From JAIEOG01 sp964611895 (lineage in GTDB: Bacteria > Bdellovibrionota > FAC87 > UBA2466), in the NCBI GenBank assembly GCA_964611895.1, contig CAZTDN010000019.1, positions 1 through 64,000 of the forward strand: DNA of 64,000 bases, read 5' to 3'. Below the pieces are notes generated by a model. The model ran no database searches. It saw nothing but the letters and a program-made list of their open reading frames with translations, and was not told where the DNA came from. The position numbers were made by a program, and so were the translations under genes. Each line of letters opens with the position of its first letter. The first letter of the stretch is position 1. This document shows, one piece after another, positions 26,455-36,138 of the stretch.

Positions 26455-28230
26455 ATGGCAGCCGGAACGGTAGCAAAACTTTTTCCCTGGCGTATTTTTT
26501 ATCGAGTAGCGCTAGTTCAGTCTCTGCTTATTCTACTGGCTCTAGCGTCATCGGGTCTGGTGGCTCGGCAGTTGCTAAAACGCCAGTTTGTCCTCGAAAT
26601 CCAAAGTCGAGTAAATGATGTCTTGTCTCTTGTCCTGCAGAGAGTCCCCGCTTCTCCCAATGCAGATTGGTGCAAAACCCAATCCCTACCCAGCTCAATT
26701 CGCCTGACCTTGATCCGAAAGGATGGCTCGACGGTTTGTGATTCTAAGTCAGAGCCTCAATCTTTGGGCAACTTGTCCGATAGGGAAGATTTTCAAGCCG
26801 CCCTCAAAACCGCACAGATTGCTTTTGATCGATCTCCTGGTTTGTTGTCGGGGGCGCTTTTGCATCCAGCGAGTGGGGCGGTTCTACGCGCGGAAATTTC
26901 GCTTCTAGAACTGGAGCAAACCCTGCGCGTGTTTGATACGAGCTTTGGAATCGCACTGGCGGTAGTGGCGTCCATTCTGGGTGGTTTGGCGATTTGGCTT
27001 GCAAGGCGTTTGGTGTTCCCTCTGGGGCGTTTGATTCTCAAAACGCAGCGACTTGTCTCTCAACAGCCGGAGATGGTCTCTCGTGATGATCTGACCAAAG
27101 AAGTTTTTGATGAGTGGGCAGACTTGGAGTCCAACATCGATCGCCTCAAGCGAGATCTCGCTGCTAAAACGCAAAGTCTGTCCATGGAGCAGTTGGAGCT
27201 GGACACGATCATGGGCGCTATTTCTGACGCTATTTTGGCGGTGGACCCTGAGGGCAATCTGCTTTTTTATAACAGTCGTTTTGAAGTGCTTTTTGGTAGT
27301 GACGCCTTGCGGAGCCGGAACCTCAAACTGTGGGGGATTTTTCGGGAGCCGGATATCTTGAGCACCTTTGAAGCCGCGCTAAAACAGGGGAGGGCCGGTG
27401 GAACCAAAGCTATCTCCCTAGAACAAAACCAGGGGCCCCGTCGTTTTTTTGCGCTATCGGTGTCACCACTCCGAAAACAAGATGGCGCAATCTATGGCGC
27501 GCTGGGAATTTTTCACGATGTCACTGAACTAAAGTCAGCAGAACAAATGCGCATTGATTTTGTGGCAAATGTGTCGCACGAGCTGCGCACTCCGCTCACG
27601 GTGATCAAAGGGTACGCAGATACGCTCCTGTTGGATTTCAAAGATAAAAACTCTGATGCACTCGAGTTTTTGAACAGTATCGCCCGCAATAGCGATCGGC
27701 TCATGAATTTAATGAACGACCTGCTGGATCTTTCGTCCTTGGAATCTGACAGCATTATCCAGAAAGACGCTATCAGTACGGAAGAGATTACCCAGCGAAT
27801 CGTCAAGCAGTTGCAGGGCGCCTTTGATGCAAAGCAGCAACACATCGAAACCACGTTTGAGGCAAAGACTGTGGTGGCTGACGCCCAGCGACTAGAGCAG
27901 GTTTTGGTCAATTTGTTGAGCAATGCGAATAAATACACTCCGTCCGGTGGCGAGATCCGAGTGAACTGGTTGCCCAGTGGTAGAGACACATTGCTGCAGG
28001 TGGCCGACTCGGGTCCCGGAATTCCGGTGGAGCATCACGGCCGATTGTTCGAGCGGTTTTACCGAGTAGACAAGGCGCGTTCGCGAGAGCAGGGTGGCAC
28101 AGGATTGGGGCTCGCGATTGTGAAGCACATTATGCAAAGGCATGAGGGAGCGGTTTGGGTGGAAAGCACTCCGGGCGCGGGAAGCGCGTTCTTCTGTCGT
28201 TTTCCCAAAAGAGAAGTTGAAAAAGTATAG
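26455..28230 (+). CDS. phoR: PhoR-type sensor histidine kinase
   Basis: A 591-residue membrane histidine kinase. TM1 is at about 15-37, a short extracytoplasmic loop follows, and TM2 is at about 162-184. A HAMP-like region and a PAS domain (about 245-350, AILAVDPEGNLLFYNSRFEVLFG) come next. The HisKA box has His375 in VSHELRTPLTVIKGYADTLL, and the HATPase has the N box NLLSNANKYTP, G1 DSGPGIP and G2 GTGLGLAIVKH. This is the PhoR architecture, and it presumably phosphorylates the PhoB encoded 2.3 kb upstream. The 43-nt gap before it shows no strong promoter. Confidence 0.9.
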   Translation: MAAGTVAKLFPWRIFYRVALVQSLLILLALASSGLVARQLLKRQFVLEIQSRVNDVLSLVLQRVPASPNADWCKTQSLPSSIRLTLIRKDGSTVCDSKSEPQSLGNLSDREDFQAALKTAQIAFDRSPGLLSGALLHPASGAVLRAEISLLELEQTLRVFDTSFGIALAVVASILGGLAIWLARRLVFPLGRLILKTQRLVSQQPEMVSRDDLTKEVFDEWADLESNIDRLKRDLAAKTQSLSMEQLELDTIMGAISDAILAVDPEGNLLFYNSRFEVLFGSDALRSRNLKLWGIFREPDILSTFEAALKQGRAGGTKAISLEQNQGPRRFFALSVSPLRKQDGAIYGALGIFHDVTELKSAEQMRIDFVANVSHELRTPLTVIKGYADTLLLDFKDKNSDALEFLNSIARNSDRLMNLMNDLLDLSSLESDSIIQKDAISTEEITQRIVKQLQGAFDAKQQHIETTFEAKTVVADAQRLEQVLVNLLSNANKYTPSGGEIRVNWLPSGRDTLLQVADSGPGIPVEHHGRLFERFYRVDKARSREQGGTGLGLAIVKHIMQRHEGAVWVESTPGAGSAFFCRFPKREVEKV

Positions 28231-28281
28231 CGATTCCGAATAACTTAGTGATGGCGCGGATTTCCAACCTGGGGATACAAC

Positions 28282-29430
28282 ATGGTCAGCTTTCAGCTTA
28301 CGGAAGAACAAGAATCCTTAAAACAGATGGTGGCCAAGTTTGTACAAAACGAGGTGATTCCCGTTTGTGCAAAGTATGATGAGAGTGGGGAGTTCCCTAC
28401 CGACGTGATCAAAAAAGCCTGGGAACTGGGCATTATGAACATCACGGTGCCCCAAAAGCATGGCGGCATGGGCCTAGGAGTTTTGGACGACGTTATCATC
28501 AACGAAGAAATGGGCGCGGGTTGTCTCGGGATTACGACGAGCATCGCGGTAAATACATTGGCCTTGTACCCCATCCTTTTGTTCGGTACCGACGATCAAA
28601 TCAAAGAATTTATCACCCCCTTTCTCGAAGCTCCTCTGCTGGCTTCGTTTTGTCTCACGGAGCCGGGTGCGGGCTCGGATGCCGGGTCCTTATCCACAAC
28701 AGCTCGCGACGAGGGGAGTCATTATGTGATCAATGGTTCCAAGATGTGGATCACGAATGCTGGGCACGCCTCGCTCTTTTCTGTGTTTTGCACCGTCGAC
28801 AAGGGCTTGAAGCAAAAAGGAATCATTTGTCTCGCGGTACCAGCGAACACTCCCGGTATCCATTTGGGTAAGGCGGAGAACAAGCTCGGGCAACGCGCTT
28901 CGGATACGCGTGCGATCACTTTCGAAAATGTGAAAGTGCCCAAGAAAAATCTGATTGGAAAGGTCGGTGAAGGATTCAAGGTTGCGCTGCGGACGTTGGA
29001 TCGGACACGCCCACCTATCGCCGCGGGCGCTGTGGGAGCAGCTCGTGCCGCTTTGCACCATTCGATCCGTTACGCCAAAGAGCGCAAGCAGTTCAATCAG
29101 CCCATTGCAAACTTCCAGGCAATTCAGTTCATGCTCGCAGACATGGCCACTAAAGTCGAAGCAGGCCGTGCGCTCTGTTACCGGGCTTCCTCCTTACTGG
29201 ATGCGGGGCGAGAAGAAGAAGCAAACCTAGCTTCTTCGCATGCAAAACGTTTTTCAGCAGACATGGCCATGGAGGTTGCCACCGATGCCGTTCAGATTTT
29301 TGGTGGGTATGGCTACACTAAAGAGTATCCGGTCGAAAAAATCATGCGCGACGTTAAGCTCGTGCAGATTTACGAAGGGACCTCGCAAATTCAGCGTGTG
29401 GTGATAGCGCGGCATCTTTTGAAGGATTAG
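28282..29430 (+). CDS. Acyl-CoA dehydrogenase
   Basis: A 382-residue flavoenzyme that oxidises acyl-CoA to enoyl-CoA and passes electrons to ETF. Both family signatures are present: CLTEPGAGSDAGS (about 120) and the C-terminal QIFGGYGYTKEYPVEKIMRD. The catalytic Glu is in QIYEGTSQIQR near residue 367, the short/medium-chain position. It is followed by etfB after 9 nt and etfA, its natural electron acceptor. Confidence 0.95.
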   Translation: MVSFQLTEEQESLKQMVAKFVQNEVIPVCAKYDESGEFPTDVIKKAWELGIMNITVPQKHGGMGLGVLDDVIINEEMGAGCLGITTSIAVNTLALYPILLFGTDDQIKEFITPFLEAPLLASFCLTEPGAGSDAGSLSTTARDEGSHYVINGSKMWITNAGHASLFSVFCTVDKGLKQKGIICLAVPANTPGIHLGKAENKLGQRASDTRAITFENVKVPKKNLIGKVGEGFKVALRTLDRTRPPIAAGAVGAARAALHHSIRYAKERKQFNQPIANFQAIQFMLADMATKVEAGRALCYRASSLLDAGREEEANLASSHAKRFSADMAMEVATDAVQIFGGYGYTKEYPVEKIMRDVKLVQIYEGTSQIQRVVIARHLLKD

Positions 29431-29439
29431 GAGGCATTC

Positions 29440-30216
29440 ATGAATCTATTTGTGCTTTTGAAGCAAGTTCCCGATACCGAGACCAAAATCCGAATCACGG
29501 GCGACGCCAACGGAATTGAGCAGTCGGATATTAAATGGATTTTGAATCCTTATGACGAATTCGCCATCGAAGAAGCCATCAAGACTCGGGAGAAGTTTAA
29601 AGAAGGCTCTGTCACTGTGGTAAGTGCCGGCCCCGATCGAGTGGTTGAGGCTTTGAGAACGGCTGTGGCCATGGGAGCGGATAACGCAATTCATGTTAAA
29701 ACGGATGGTGTGGGAGACTCCTTCCTCATCGCTCGTGCCCTGGCAGAAGTTTGCAAGAAAGAAAACGCCAGCTTGGTGTTTACCGGAAAACAGGCCATTG
29801 ACGACGATCAGGCCGCCCTTTTTGGGTACGTCGCTGAATTCCTCGATATGCCATCGGTTTCTGTTGTCGTGAAGCTCGATATTGCGGCTGACAAGAAATC
29901 TTTTCGAGCGGAGCGCGAGGTGGAAGGGGGGACCAAACATTTGATCGACGGTCCTTTGCCTGCGGTGATTGCAGTTAACAAGGGCATCAATAGCCCTCGT
30001 TACGCGAGTTTGCCTGGCATCATGAAGGCGAAGAAAAAAGAAATCAAAGCATACGCGTTAGCGGATCTGGGCTTGGGCTCTGAATCGCCTCGGACCAAAG
30101 ATTTAGCCTATGCGTTGCCACCCGAACGAAAAGCAGGGATCAAGATCGCGGGCGATGCTGCGGCTCAGGCCAAAGAACTCGTCCGTCTATTGCGGGAAGA
30201 AGCTAAAGTCATCTAA
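29440..30216 (+). CDS. etfB: Electron transfer flavoprotein, beta subunit
   Basis: A 258-residue ETF beta subunit, which binds AMP and docks with acyl-CoA dehydrogenases. Typical elements are VLLKQVPDTETKI at the start, LNPYDEFAIEEA, VVSAGPDRV, the GKQAIDDDQ loop, and the recognition loop LPAVIAVNKGINSPRYASLPGIMKAKKK. GGAGG precedes the ATG. Middle gene of the acyl-CoA dehydrogenase-etfBA operon. Confidence 0.97.
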   Translation: MNLFVLLKQVPDTETKIRITGDANGIEQSDIKWILNPYDEFAIEEAIKTREKFKEGSVTVVSAGPDRVVEALRTAVAMGADNAIHVKTDGVGDSFLIARALAEVCKKENASLVFTGKQAIDDDQAALFGYVAEFLDMPSVSVVVKLDIAADKKSFRAEREVEGGTKHLIDGPLPAVIAVNKGINSPRYASLPGIMKAKKKEIKAYALADLGLGSESPRTKDLAYALPPERKAGIKIAGDAAAQAKELVRLLREEAKVI

Positions 30217-30226
30217 GGAGAATCGC

Positions 30227-31195
30227 ATGGCAGCCGAAGTCGCTCTTATTGGAGAAGTAAAAGACGGACAGGTGAAACGAGTTACCTATGAGATTTTAGG
30301 TGAATGCGTTCGCCAGGGGCTCGACCCTGTTGTGCTTTTAGTCGGAAACGGTCTGCCAGAGAGCGTGAAGGGGGAGTTAGGTCAGCATGGAGCCACTAAA
30401 GTCGTATTTCTTGAGCACGCCGATCTTGCTCAGTATTCGACCGAGGGCTATGCAAACGCGATCCATGCGTACCTATCCGCTAAGCCTCCCGCGGCGGTGA
30501 TTACCGGAGCGACGTCGCAGGGGAAAGACTTTTTACCAAGACTTGCCGCAAAGTTTGCCGTGGGCATGGCTGCTGACTGCACCGAATTCAAAGTCGACGG
30601 CGCTGCTTTTTCGATTCGTCGACCGGTTTACGCGGGCAAGTGTTCCAAGGCAGTGCAGTTTTTGAAGGCCCCGGCCGTTTTCTCGGTTCGGCCCAATGTG
30701 TTGGCGGTTCAGTCCGCGGGAAAAACCGCCACCATCGAAAAAGCAGCTGCGAACCCAGGAAAAATTCGGGCCAAAATCGCCGAAGTCAAAGCCTCAGCAG
30801 CCAAGAAAGTCGAGCTGACCGAAGCGGATGTGATTATTTCCGGTGGCCGTTCGTTGAAGAATTCAGACAACTTCAAAATCTTGTTTGAGTGTGCTGACAC
30901 CATCGGCGCTGCGGTGGGAGCGAGCCGCGCCGCGGTGGACGCTGGGTATGCTTCGCACGATATGCAAGTGGGTCAGACGGGGAAAACCGTCAGTCCGAAG
31001 CTTTATGTGGCGTGCGGAATTTCTGGGGCGATTCAGCATTTGGCAGGCATGCGCACTTCAAAAGTCATCGTAGCCATCAATAAAGATCCCGAGGCGCCTA
31101 TTTTTTCAAAAGCGGACTATGGGATTGTGGGTGATCTCTTCGAAGTGGTCCCTGCGCTCACCCAAGAGCTCAAAGCGCTTAAATCCAAGTCCTAA
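30227..31195 (+). CDS. etfA: Electron transfer flavoprotein, alpha subunit
   Basis: A 322-residue ETF alpha subunit carrying FAD. The C-terminal FAD domain shows ISGGRSLK, GASRAAVDAGY, VGQTGKTVSPKLYVACGISGAIQH and VAINKDPEAPIF. ATG 30227 is chosen because AAGGAG lies seven bases upstream. It ends 2 nt before the antiporter gene. ETF would pass electrons to the quinone pool through an ETF:quinone oxidoreductase not seen in this window. Confidence 0.97.
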   Translation: MAAEVALIGEVKDGQVKRVTYEILGECVRQGLDPVVLLVGNGLPESVKGELGQHGATKVVFLEHADLAQYSTEGYANAIHAYLSAKPPAAVITGATSQGKDFLPRLAAKFAVGMAADCTEFKVDGAAFSIRRPVYAGKCSKAVQFLKAPAVFSVRPNVLAVQSAGKTATIEKAAANPGKIRAKIAEVKASAAKKVELTEADVIISGGRSLKNSDNFKILFECADTIGAAVGASRAAVDAGYASHDMQVGQTGKTVSPKLYVACGISGAIQHLAGMRTSKVIVAINKDPEAPIFSKADYGIVGDLFEVVPALTQELKALKSKS

Positions 31196-31197
31196 CC

Positions 31198-32484
31198 ATG
31201 TCTGCCACCTCGTTGGAATGGTTTGCCACGGCATTTTTCGCCTTGGCGATAGTGCACACGTTTTCGACTTCTGCTTTGCGTGGACTGGGTAACCGCTTTG
31301 CGCAGGGCTCGGTGGCTGAGAACTTCTTTCATTTTCTAGGAGAAGTAGAAGCCGTCTTTGGCACTTGGGCGGCCGCCCTTTTTATCGCGATGACTTTTTA
31401 TAGCGGCTATCCCAGTGCGGTCCATTACCTCGAAACCCTCGATTTCACCGAACCGCTCTTCGTTTTTGTGATTATGGCGGTTGCCGCCACTAAGCCAGTA
31501 TTGCAATTGGCGAGGGCTTGCATTCAAAGTATCGCGCGGTGGTTCCCCTTGAAAGAAGAAGCTTCTTATGTATTCGCCGCGTTGGTGGTAGGGCCGTTGT
31601 TGGGGAGTTTTATCACCGAGCCCGCTGCAATGACGGTTACAGCGATTTTATTAAAAGAACGGCTTTTTGATGTTCCAAAGATTTCGAAACGAGTAAAATA
31701 TTTCGCACTGGGTGTTTTGTTTGTGAATGTTTCCATCGGCGGAGTGTTGACTCCGTACGCCGCGCCCCCGGTTTTGATGGTGGCCAAGGCATGGGGTTGG
31801 GATTTTCCTTTCATGCTTCAGCATTTTGGATGGAAGGCGGCGTTGGCAGTTTGTTGTAATGCGGCTTTGTTAGTGGCCTATGCAGGAAGACAGCTACGCG
31901 AGTCCGGCCCGGTTGCCAAAGCCAGCAAAGGATTGCGGGTGCCGGGATGGGTGGTGTTGGTGCATGTCGGCGTGCTTGCTGGGGTGGTTTTGAATGCGCA
32001 TCACCCCGTCGTTTTTTTTGGTGTGTTTTTGTTTTTTTTGGCCTTTGTAGAAGTGACGAGCGAATTTCAGTTCTCGTTGAAGCTTAAGGAGAGTTTGCTC
32101 GTCGGGTGTTTTTTGGCGGGCCTGGTGGTTTTGGGTGGGATGCAGGCTTGGTGGCTCCAGCCGCTTTTGTCGTCGTTATCTGAGCCGGCTTTGTTTTTGG
32201 GAAGCACGGCGCTGACCGCGGTGACGGATAATGCAGCGCTTACTTTTTTGGGCGCGCAGGTGCAGGGGCTTTCTGAGTCGATGAAGTATGCGTTGGTTGC
32301 AGGAGCAGTGGCGGGCGGTGGTCTGACCGTTATCGCCAACGCACCTAATCCAGCAGGTTATTCCATTTTGCAAAAAAGTTTCGGGCGCAGTGGGGTGAAT
32401 CCGATTGGGCTTTTGTTGGGAGCGGCAGTTCCAACGCTGGTAGTTGTTTTATGTTTTTGGTTTTTGCCGCACTTTTCAAATTGA
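31198..32484 (+). CDS. Na+/H+ antiporter family membrane protein
   Basis: A 428-residue integral membrane protein with about ten hydrophobic segments. Features such as LGEVEAVFGTWAAALF, GPLLGSFITEPAAMTVTA, GVLTPYAAPPVL and TAVTDNAALTFLGAQV match the putative Na+/H+ antiporter family PF07399, related to the ion transporter superfamily. Acidic and Asn residues in membrane segments (FITEPAA, VTDNAAL) are likely ion-binding sites. It starts 2 nt after etfA and is probably cotranscribed; no functional link with fatty-acid oxidation is obvious. Confidence 0.8.
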   Translation: MSATSLEWFATAFFALAIVHTFSTSALRGLGNRFAQGSVAENFFHFLGEVEAVFGTWAAALFIAMTFYSGYPSAVHYLETLDFTEPLFVFVIMAVAATKPVLQLARACIQSIARWFPLKEEASYVFAALVVGPLLGSFITEPAAMTVTAILLKERLFDVPKISKRVKYFALGVLFVNVSIGGVLTPYAAPPVLMVAKAWGWDFPFMLQHFGWKAALAVCCNAALLVAYAGRQLRESGPVAKASKGLRVPGWVVLVHVGVLAGVVLNAHHPVVFFGVFLFFLAFVEVTSEFQFSLKLKESLLVGCFLAGLVVLGGMQAWWLQPLLSSLSEPALFLGSTALTAVTDNAALTFLGAQVQGLSESMKYALVAGAVAGGGLTVIANAPNPAGYSILQKSFGRSGVNPIGLLLGAAVPTLVVVLCFWFLPHFSN

Positions 32485-32548
32485 CTGATCTCTTCATGTG
32501 CTCGAATATTAGGCACAAATTTAACTTCTGTGAGTTGAAAGCGAATTC

Positions 32549-33217
32549 ATGTCGCAGCTCTTTGATCGCAGCGCGAATACTCTAGCATTGGTAATCATCG
32601 CCGTCGTTGGCATCACGGGCGCGGTGGGCGTAGGACTTTTATACGCCTTCCAAAGTTCCTCCTACGTCACGGAAGTGGATACCTACAAACAACAACCGGT
32701 GCCATTTAGTCACCAGCATCATGTCGGTGGATTGGGGATCGATTGCCGCTACTGCCACACTTCTGTGGAAGTTTCGGGCAATGCGGGTATCCCGCCCGTC
32801 GCCACTTGCATGAATTGTCACAAGATGCTCTGGGCGGACCAGCCGATGCTCAAACCCATTCGGGATGCCTTCAAAGGTGGGGCACCTATCGAATGGAACC
32901 GAGTGCACAAGCTTCCTGAGTTTGTCTATTTCAATCACAGCGCGCACGTGAACAAAGGTGTCGGTTGTGTTTCTTGTCACGGCCGCGTCGATAAAATGCC
33001 TCTGATGGCGAAGGCCAATACGCTTTACATGAAGTGGTGTTTGGATTGCCACCGCAACCCTGGTCCGAATCTTCGTCCGGTCAGCCAGATCACCAACATG
33101 GATTGGCATCCGGATGAAGCGTGGAAAAACATGAACAAGCTGGAACACCATGGCATTCGGGAAAAACACCGATTCCAAGTGGATCAGCTCACCAACTGCT
33201 CGGTGTGTCATCGATGA
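32549..33217 (+). CDS. actA: Alternative complex III pentahaem cytochrome c subunit ActA
   Basis: A 222-residue multihaem cytochrome c. It has one N-terminal TM anchor (about 12-34), then five CxxCH haem sites: CRYCH (about 66), CMNCH (88), CVSCH (136), CLDCH (157) and CSVCH (218). This is the ActA subunit of alternative complex III, which oxidises quinol and reduces cytochrome c or the terminal oxidase directly. The stop overlaps actB (ATGA). First gene of an operon running to coxD; the 64-nt leader shows no convincing promoter. Confidence 0.95.
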   Translation: MSQLFDRSANTLALVIIAVVGITGAVGVGLLYAFQSSSYVTEVDTYKQQPVPFSHQHHVGGLGIDCRYCHTSVEVSGNAGIPPVATCMNCHKMLWADQPMLKPIRDAFKGGAPIEWNRVHKLPEFVYFNHSAHVNKGVGCVSCHGRVDKMPLMAKANTLYMKWCLDCHRNPGPNLRPVSQITNMDWHPDEAWKNMNKLEHHGIREKHRFQVDQLTNCSVCHR

Positions 33218-36138
33218 GTGATATCAAAAATAAGATGTGGCGCAGTCTCGAGGAACGCACTGACGGTCCTAAGGCCAACGAGCGTTTTAACCCTTTTAAT
33301 AACGATTTCTTGAGTCGCCGCGAGTTCATGGAGTGGACGAGCGGGATGGTGGCTGTATTAGGCGCCACCGCGTGCACGCGGATGCCGGATCAGAAAATGA
33401 TCCCATATACGAAACAACCCGAGCGCGTGATTCCGGGGCAGCCTTTGTTTTTTGCTACTTCGATGGCGCTTAACGGTCGCGCAATTGGATTGTTGGTCGA
33501 AAGCCATATGGGGCGCCCCACGAAGATTGAGGGTAATCCCGAGCACCCTGCGAGCTTGGGTACCTCGGACGCTTACGCCCAAGCGTCGGTTCTCTCTCTT
33601 TATGATCCCGATCGTTCCCAAACGTTTTCTGCACAGGGTGATCTGGTTTATTGGAATAACTTCGTATCGAAGCTTTCGGCAATCGTATCGGGCCATGCAG
33701 CGGCTGGGGGCGAAGGGTTGCGTCTGCTGACCGAAACTGTGGTTTCTCCCACTTTGGCGGCGCAGATCCAGGAGCTTTTGCGAAAGTACCCACAAGCTCA
33801 GTGGCACCAGTATGAACCCGTGAATAGAGATGGTGAGCGGGAAGGGGCCTTGTTGGCCTTTGGTGAAGACGTCACCGCAGTATTTGATTTTGCTAAAGCG
33901 AAAACAGTAGTTTCTCTGGATAGTGATTTTCTTTCTGATCCAGCGTGTCCTCGGTACGCCAAAGATTTTGCTCTGGGGCGGCGGCCCGGCTCGGGTTGGA
34001 TGAACCGCCTGTTTGCGGTAGAGCCTTCTCCCACAATTACGGGTGCGAAGGCGGATCATAAACTGGTTGCACGCGCTTCGGAGATTGAGGCGATCGCGGG
34101 TGCGCTGGCGGCAAGCTGTGGAGTGAGTGTTTCTGGGGTTCCGTCGCTCTCGGCGGAGAAAACCAAATGGGTCAAAGCAGCAGCCGAAGACCTAAAGGCC
34201 AATAGCGGAAGCTCGATTGTCGTGGCTGGCCGCTGGCAATCGCCTTTAGTGCATGCATTGGCGGCAGCTATCAACGTTCAACTCAAGAACGTAGGGCAAA
34301 CGGTAAAATTCACGGCCCCGGTAGAGTTCAGCCCTGTAAACCAGACCGAATCGATTCAAAAGCTTGCGGCAGACATGAATGCTGGCAAAGTAACGAGCTT
34401 GGTCATTTTGGGGGGGAACCCCGTATACAATGCTCCCGCAGGAACGCATTTTGAAACGGGCTTGGCTAAAGTCAAAAATCGCGTGCATTGCGGTCTCTAT
34501 GTCGACGAAACCGGCTCGCTTTGCAATTACCACATTCCTGAAGCGCACTACCTCGAACAGTGGAGTGATGCGCGAGCATACGATGGCACGGCGGGCATCA
34601 CGCAGCCTTTAATTGCTCCGCTGTTTGGCGGCAAGTCGCATCACGAAGTCGTGTCGGCGCTCTTGGGTCAAACGACGAGTGACTACGATTCTGTGCGCGC
34701 TCATTGGAAGGCGAAGGCTTCTGGAGATTTTGAGAAGTTCTGGACCGGTGCATTGAACGATGGGTTTGTAAGCGGTACCGCTTCGGCCTCGAAGAACGTC
34801 TCCCTTCGTTCTCCATCCAGTTGGGCGACCGTTTCGTCGGTCCCTTCAGAGGAAAAAGTCGAAGTCGTCTTTCGTCCGGATTCTTCTGTTTTTGACGGGC
34901 GCTTTTCCAATAGTGGTTGGCTACAGGAGTTGGCAAAGCCCATATCTAAGCTTGTCTGGGACAATGCAGCCTATATTAGCGCGGGCACCGCGGCTAAGTG
35001 GAATGTCAAGAATGGACGCATGGTGCGCTTTACGATGGGAGAGCTCTCTGTAGACCTGCCTGTTTGGATCCTGCCGGGGCACGCTGCAAACAGTGTGACC
35101 TTGCCGTTGGGTTATGGTCGTAAAAAAGCCGGCAAGCTCGGGAGTCAGATCGGATTCGATGTTTATCCCTTGCGCAAGAACGGCGCCTGGCAGTTGGTGG
35201 GTGCAGATACGCAAGTTTTGGCGGGGTCTTATACTTTAACGAGTACCCAGGACCACCATAGTATGGAGAATCGTCCTATCGTTCGGACGACCTCCTTCGA
35301 GAATCACCAGCACCACCCACATTGGGCGCATCTTCATGAACACGTTCCTTCTGCTCTTGAAGGAAAGGACCTCGGTACTGCTGGGGGCGAAATGGCTCCC
35401 GTGGCTCCAGCGGATTATCAGTGGGGAATGGCCATCAATCTAAGTGCGTGCACTGGTTGCAACGCCTGTGTGGTTGCTTGCCAATCGGAAAACAACATCC
35501 CTGTCGTCGGCAAAGAGGAAGTCGCTCGCGGTCGAGAAATGTCGTGGATCCGAATGGACCGGTATTACGAAGGGGATTTGGAGAATCCGCAGACGCACTT
35601 TCAGCCGGTTGCCTGTGTGCAGTGCGAAACAGCCCCTTGCGAAATTGTTTGTCCTGTCGGAGCGACTGTGCACGATAACGAGGGTTTGAACAATATGGTC
35701 TACAACCGATGTGTTGGGACGAAGTATTGTTCGAATAACTGCCCGTACAAGGCTCGGCGCTTTAACTTTTATGAATACACAAAGACCATCACGCCGACGG
35801 TAAAGATGGTGCAGAACCCCAATGTGACCGTGCGTAACCGAGGGGTGATGGAGAAGTGCACTTATTGCGTTCAGCGCATTAGCAGTGCTCGAATCACGGC
35901 AAAGAATGAAGGGCGCAAGATCCGAGACGGCGAGGTGCGCACTGCTTGCCAATCCGCTTGTCCCAGTCAGGCGATTTTCTTTGGAAACATTTCTGATCCC
36001 GAAAGCCTGGTATCAAAGATTAAAGCAGAACCTCAGAATTATGGTTTGCTTGAGGAATTGAACACCAAACCTCGTACGACATACCTGGGGAAGGTCACTA
36101 ACCCAGCTCCCTCACTGAAGGCGGAGAAACCAGCATGA
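33214..36138 (+). CDS. actB: Alternative complex III ActB (molybdopterin-oxidoreductase-like/Fe-S fusion)
   Basis: A 974-residue periplasmic subunit. The Tat-like signal SRREFMEWTSG lies near residue 30. Residues about 60-690 form a molybdopterin-oxidoreductase-like domain (SHMGRPTKIEGNPEHPASLG, YDPDRS); ACIII members of this family carry no molybdenum cofactor. The C-terminal part (about 730-960) is a HybA/NrfC-type ferredoxin with four cysteine clusters: CTGCNACVVAC, CVQCETAPCEIVCP, CVGTKYCSNNCP and CTYC...CQSACP. ATG 33214 overlaps the actA stop. The clusters would form the electron wire between the ActC quinol site and the haems. Confidence 0.95.
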   Translation: MSDIKNKMWRSLEERTDGPKANERFNPFNNDFLSRREFMEWTSGMVAVLGATACTRMPDQKMIPYTKQPERVIPGQPLFFATSMALNGRAIGLLVESHMGRPTKIEGNPEHPASLGTSDAYAQASVLSLYDPDRSQTFSAQGDLVYWNNFVSKLSAIVSGHAAAGGEGLRLLTETVVSPTLAAQIQELLRKYPQAQWHQYEPVNRDGEREGALLAFGEDVTAVFDFAKAKTVVSLDSDFLSDPACPRYAKDFALGRRPGSGWMNRLFAVEPSPTITGAKADHKLVARASEIEAIAGALAASCGVSVSGVPSLSAEKTKWVKAAAEDLKANSGSSIVVAGRWQSPLVHALAAAINVQLKNVGQTVKFTAPVEFSPVNQTESIQKLAADMNAGKVTSLVILGGNPVYNAPAGTHFETGLAKVKNRVHCGLYVDETGSLCNYHIPEAHYLEQWSDARAYDGTAGITQPLIAPLFGGKSHHEVVSALLGQTTSDYDSVRAHWKAKASGDFEKFWTGALNDGFVSGTASASKNVSLRSPSSWATVSSVPSEEKVEVVFRPDSSVFDGRFSNSGWLQELAKPISKLVWDNAAYISAGTAAKWNVKNGRMVRFTMGELSVDLPVWILPGHAANSVTLPLGYGRKKAGKLGSQIGFDVYPLRKNGAWQLVGADTQVLAGSYTLTSTQDHHSMENRPIVRTTSFENHQHHPHWAHLHEHVPSALEGKDLGTAGGEMAPVAPADYQWGMAINLSACTGCNACVVACQSENNIPVVGKEEVARGREMSWIRMDRYYEGDLENPQTHFQPVACVQCETAPCEIVCPVGATVHDNEGLNNMVYNRCVGTKYCSNNCPYKARRFNFYEYTKTITPTVKMVQNPNVTVRNRGVMEKCTYCVQRISSARITAKNEGRKIRDGEVRTACQSACPSQAIFFGNISDPESLVSKIKAEPQNYGLLEELNTKPRTTYLGKVTNPAPSLKAEKPA

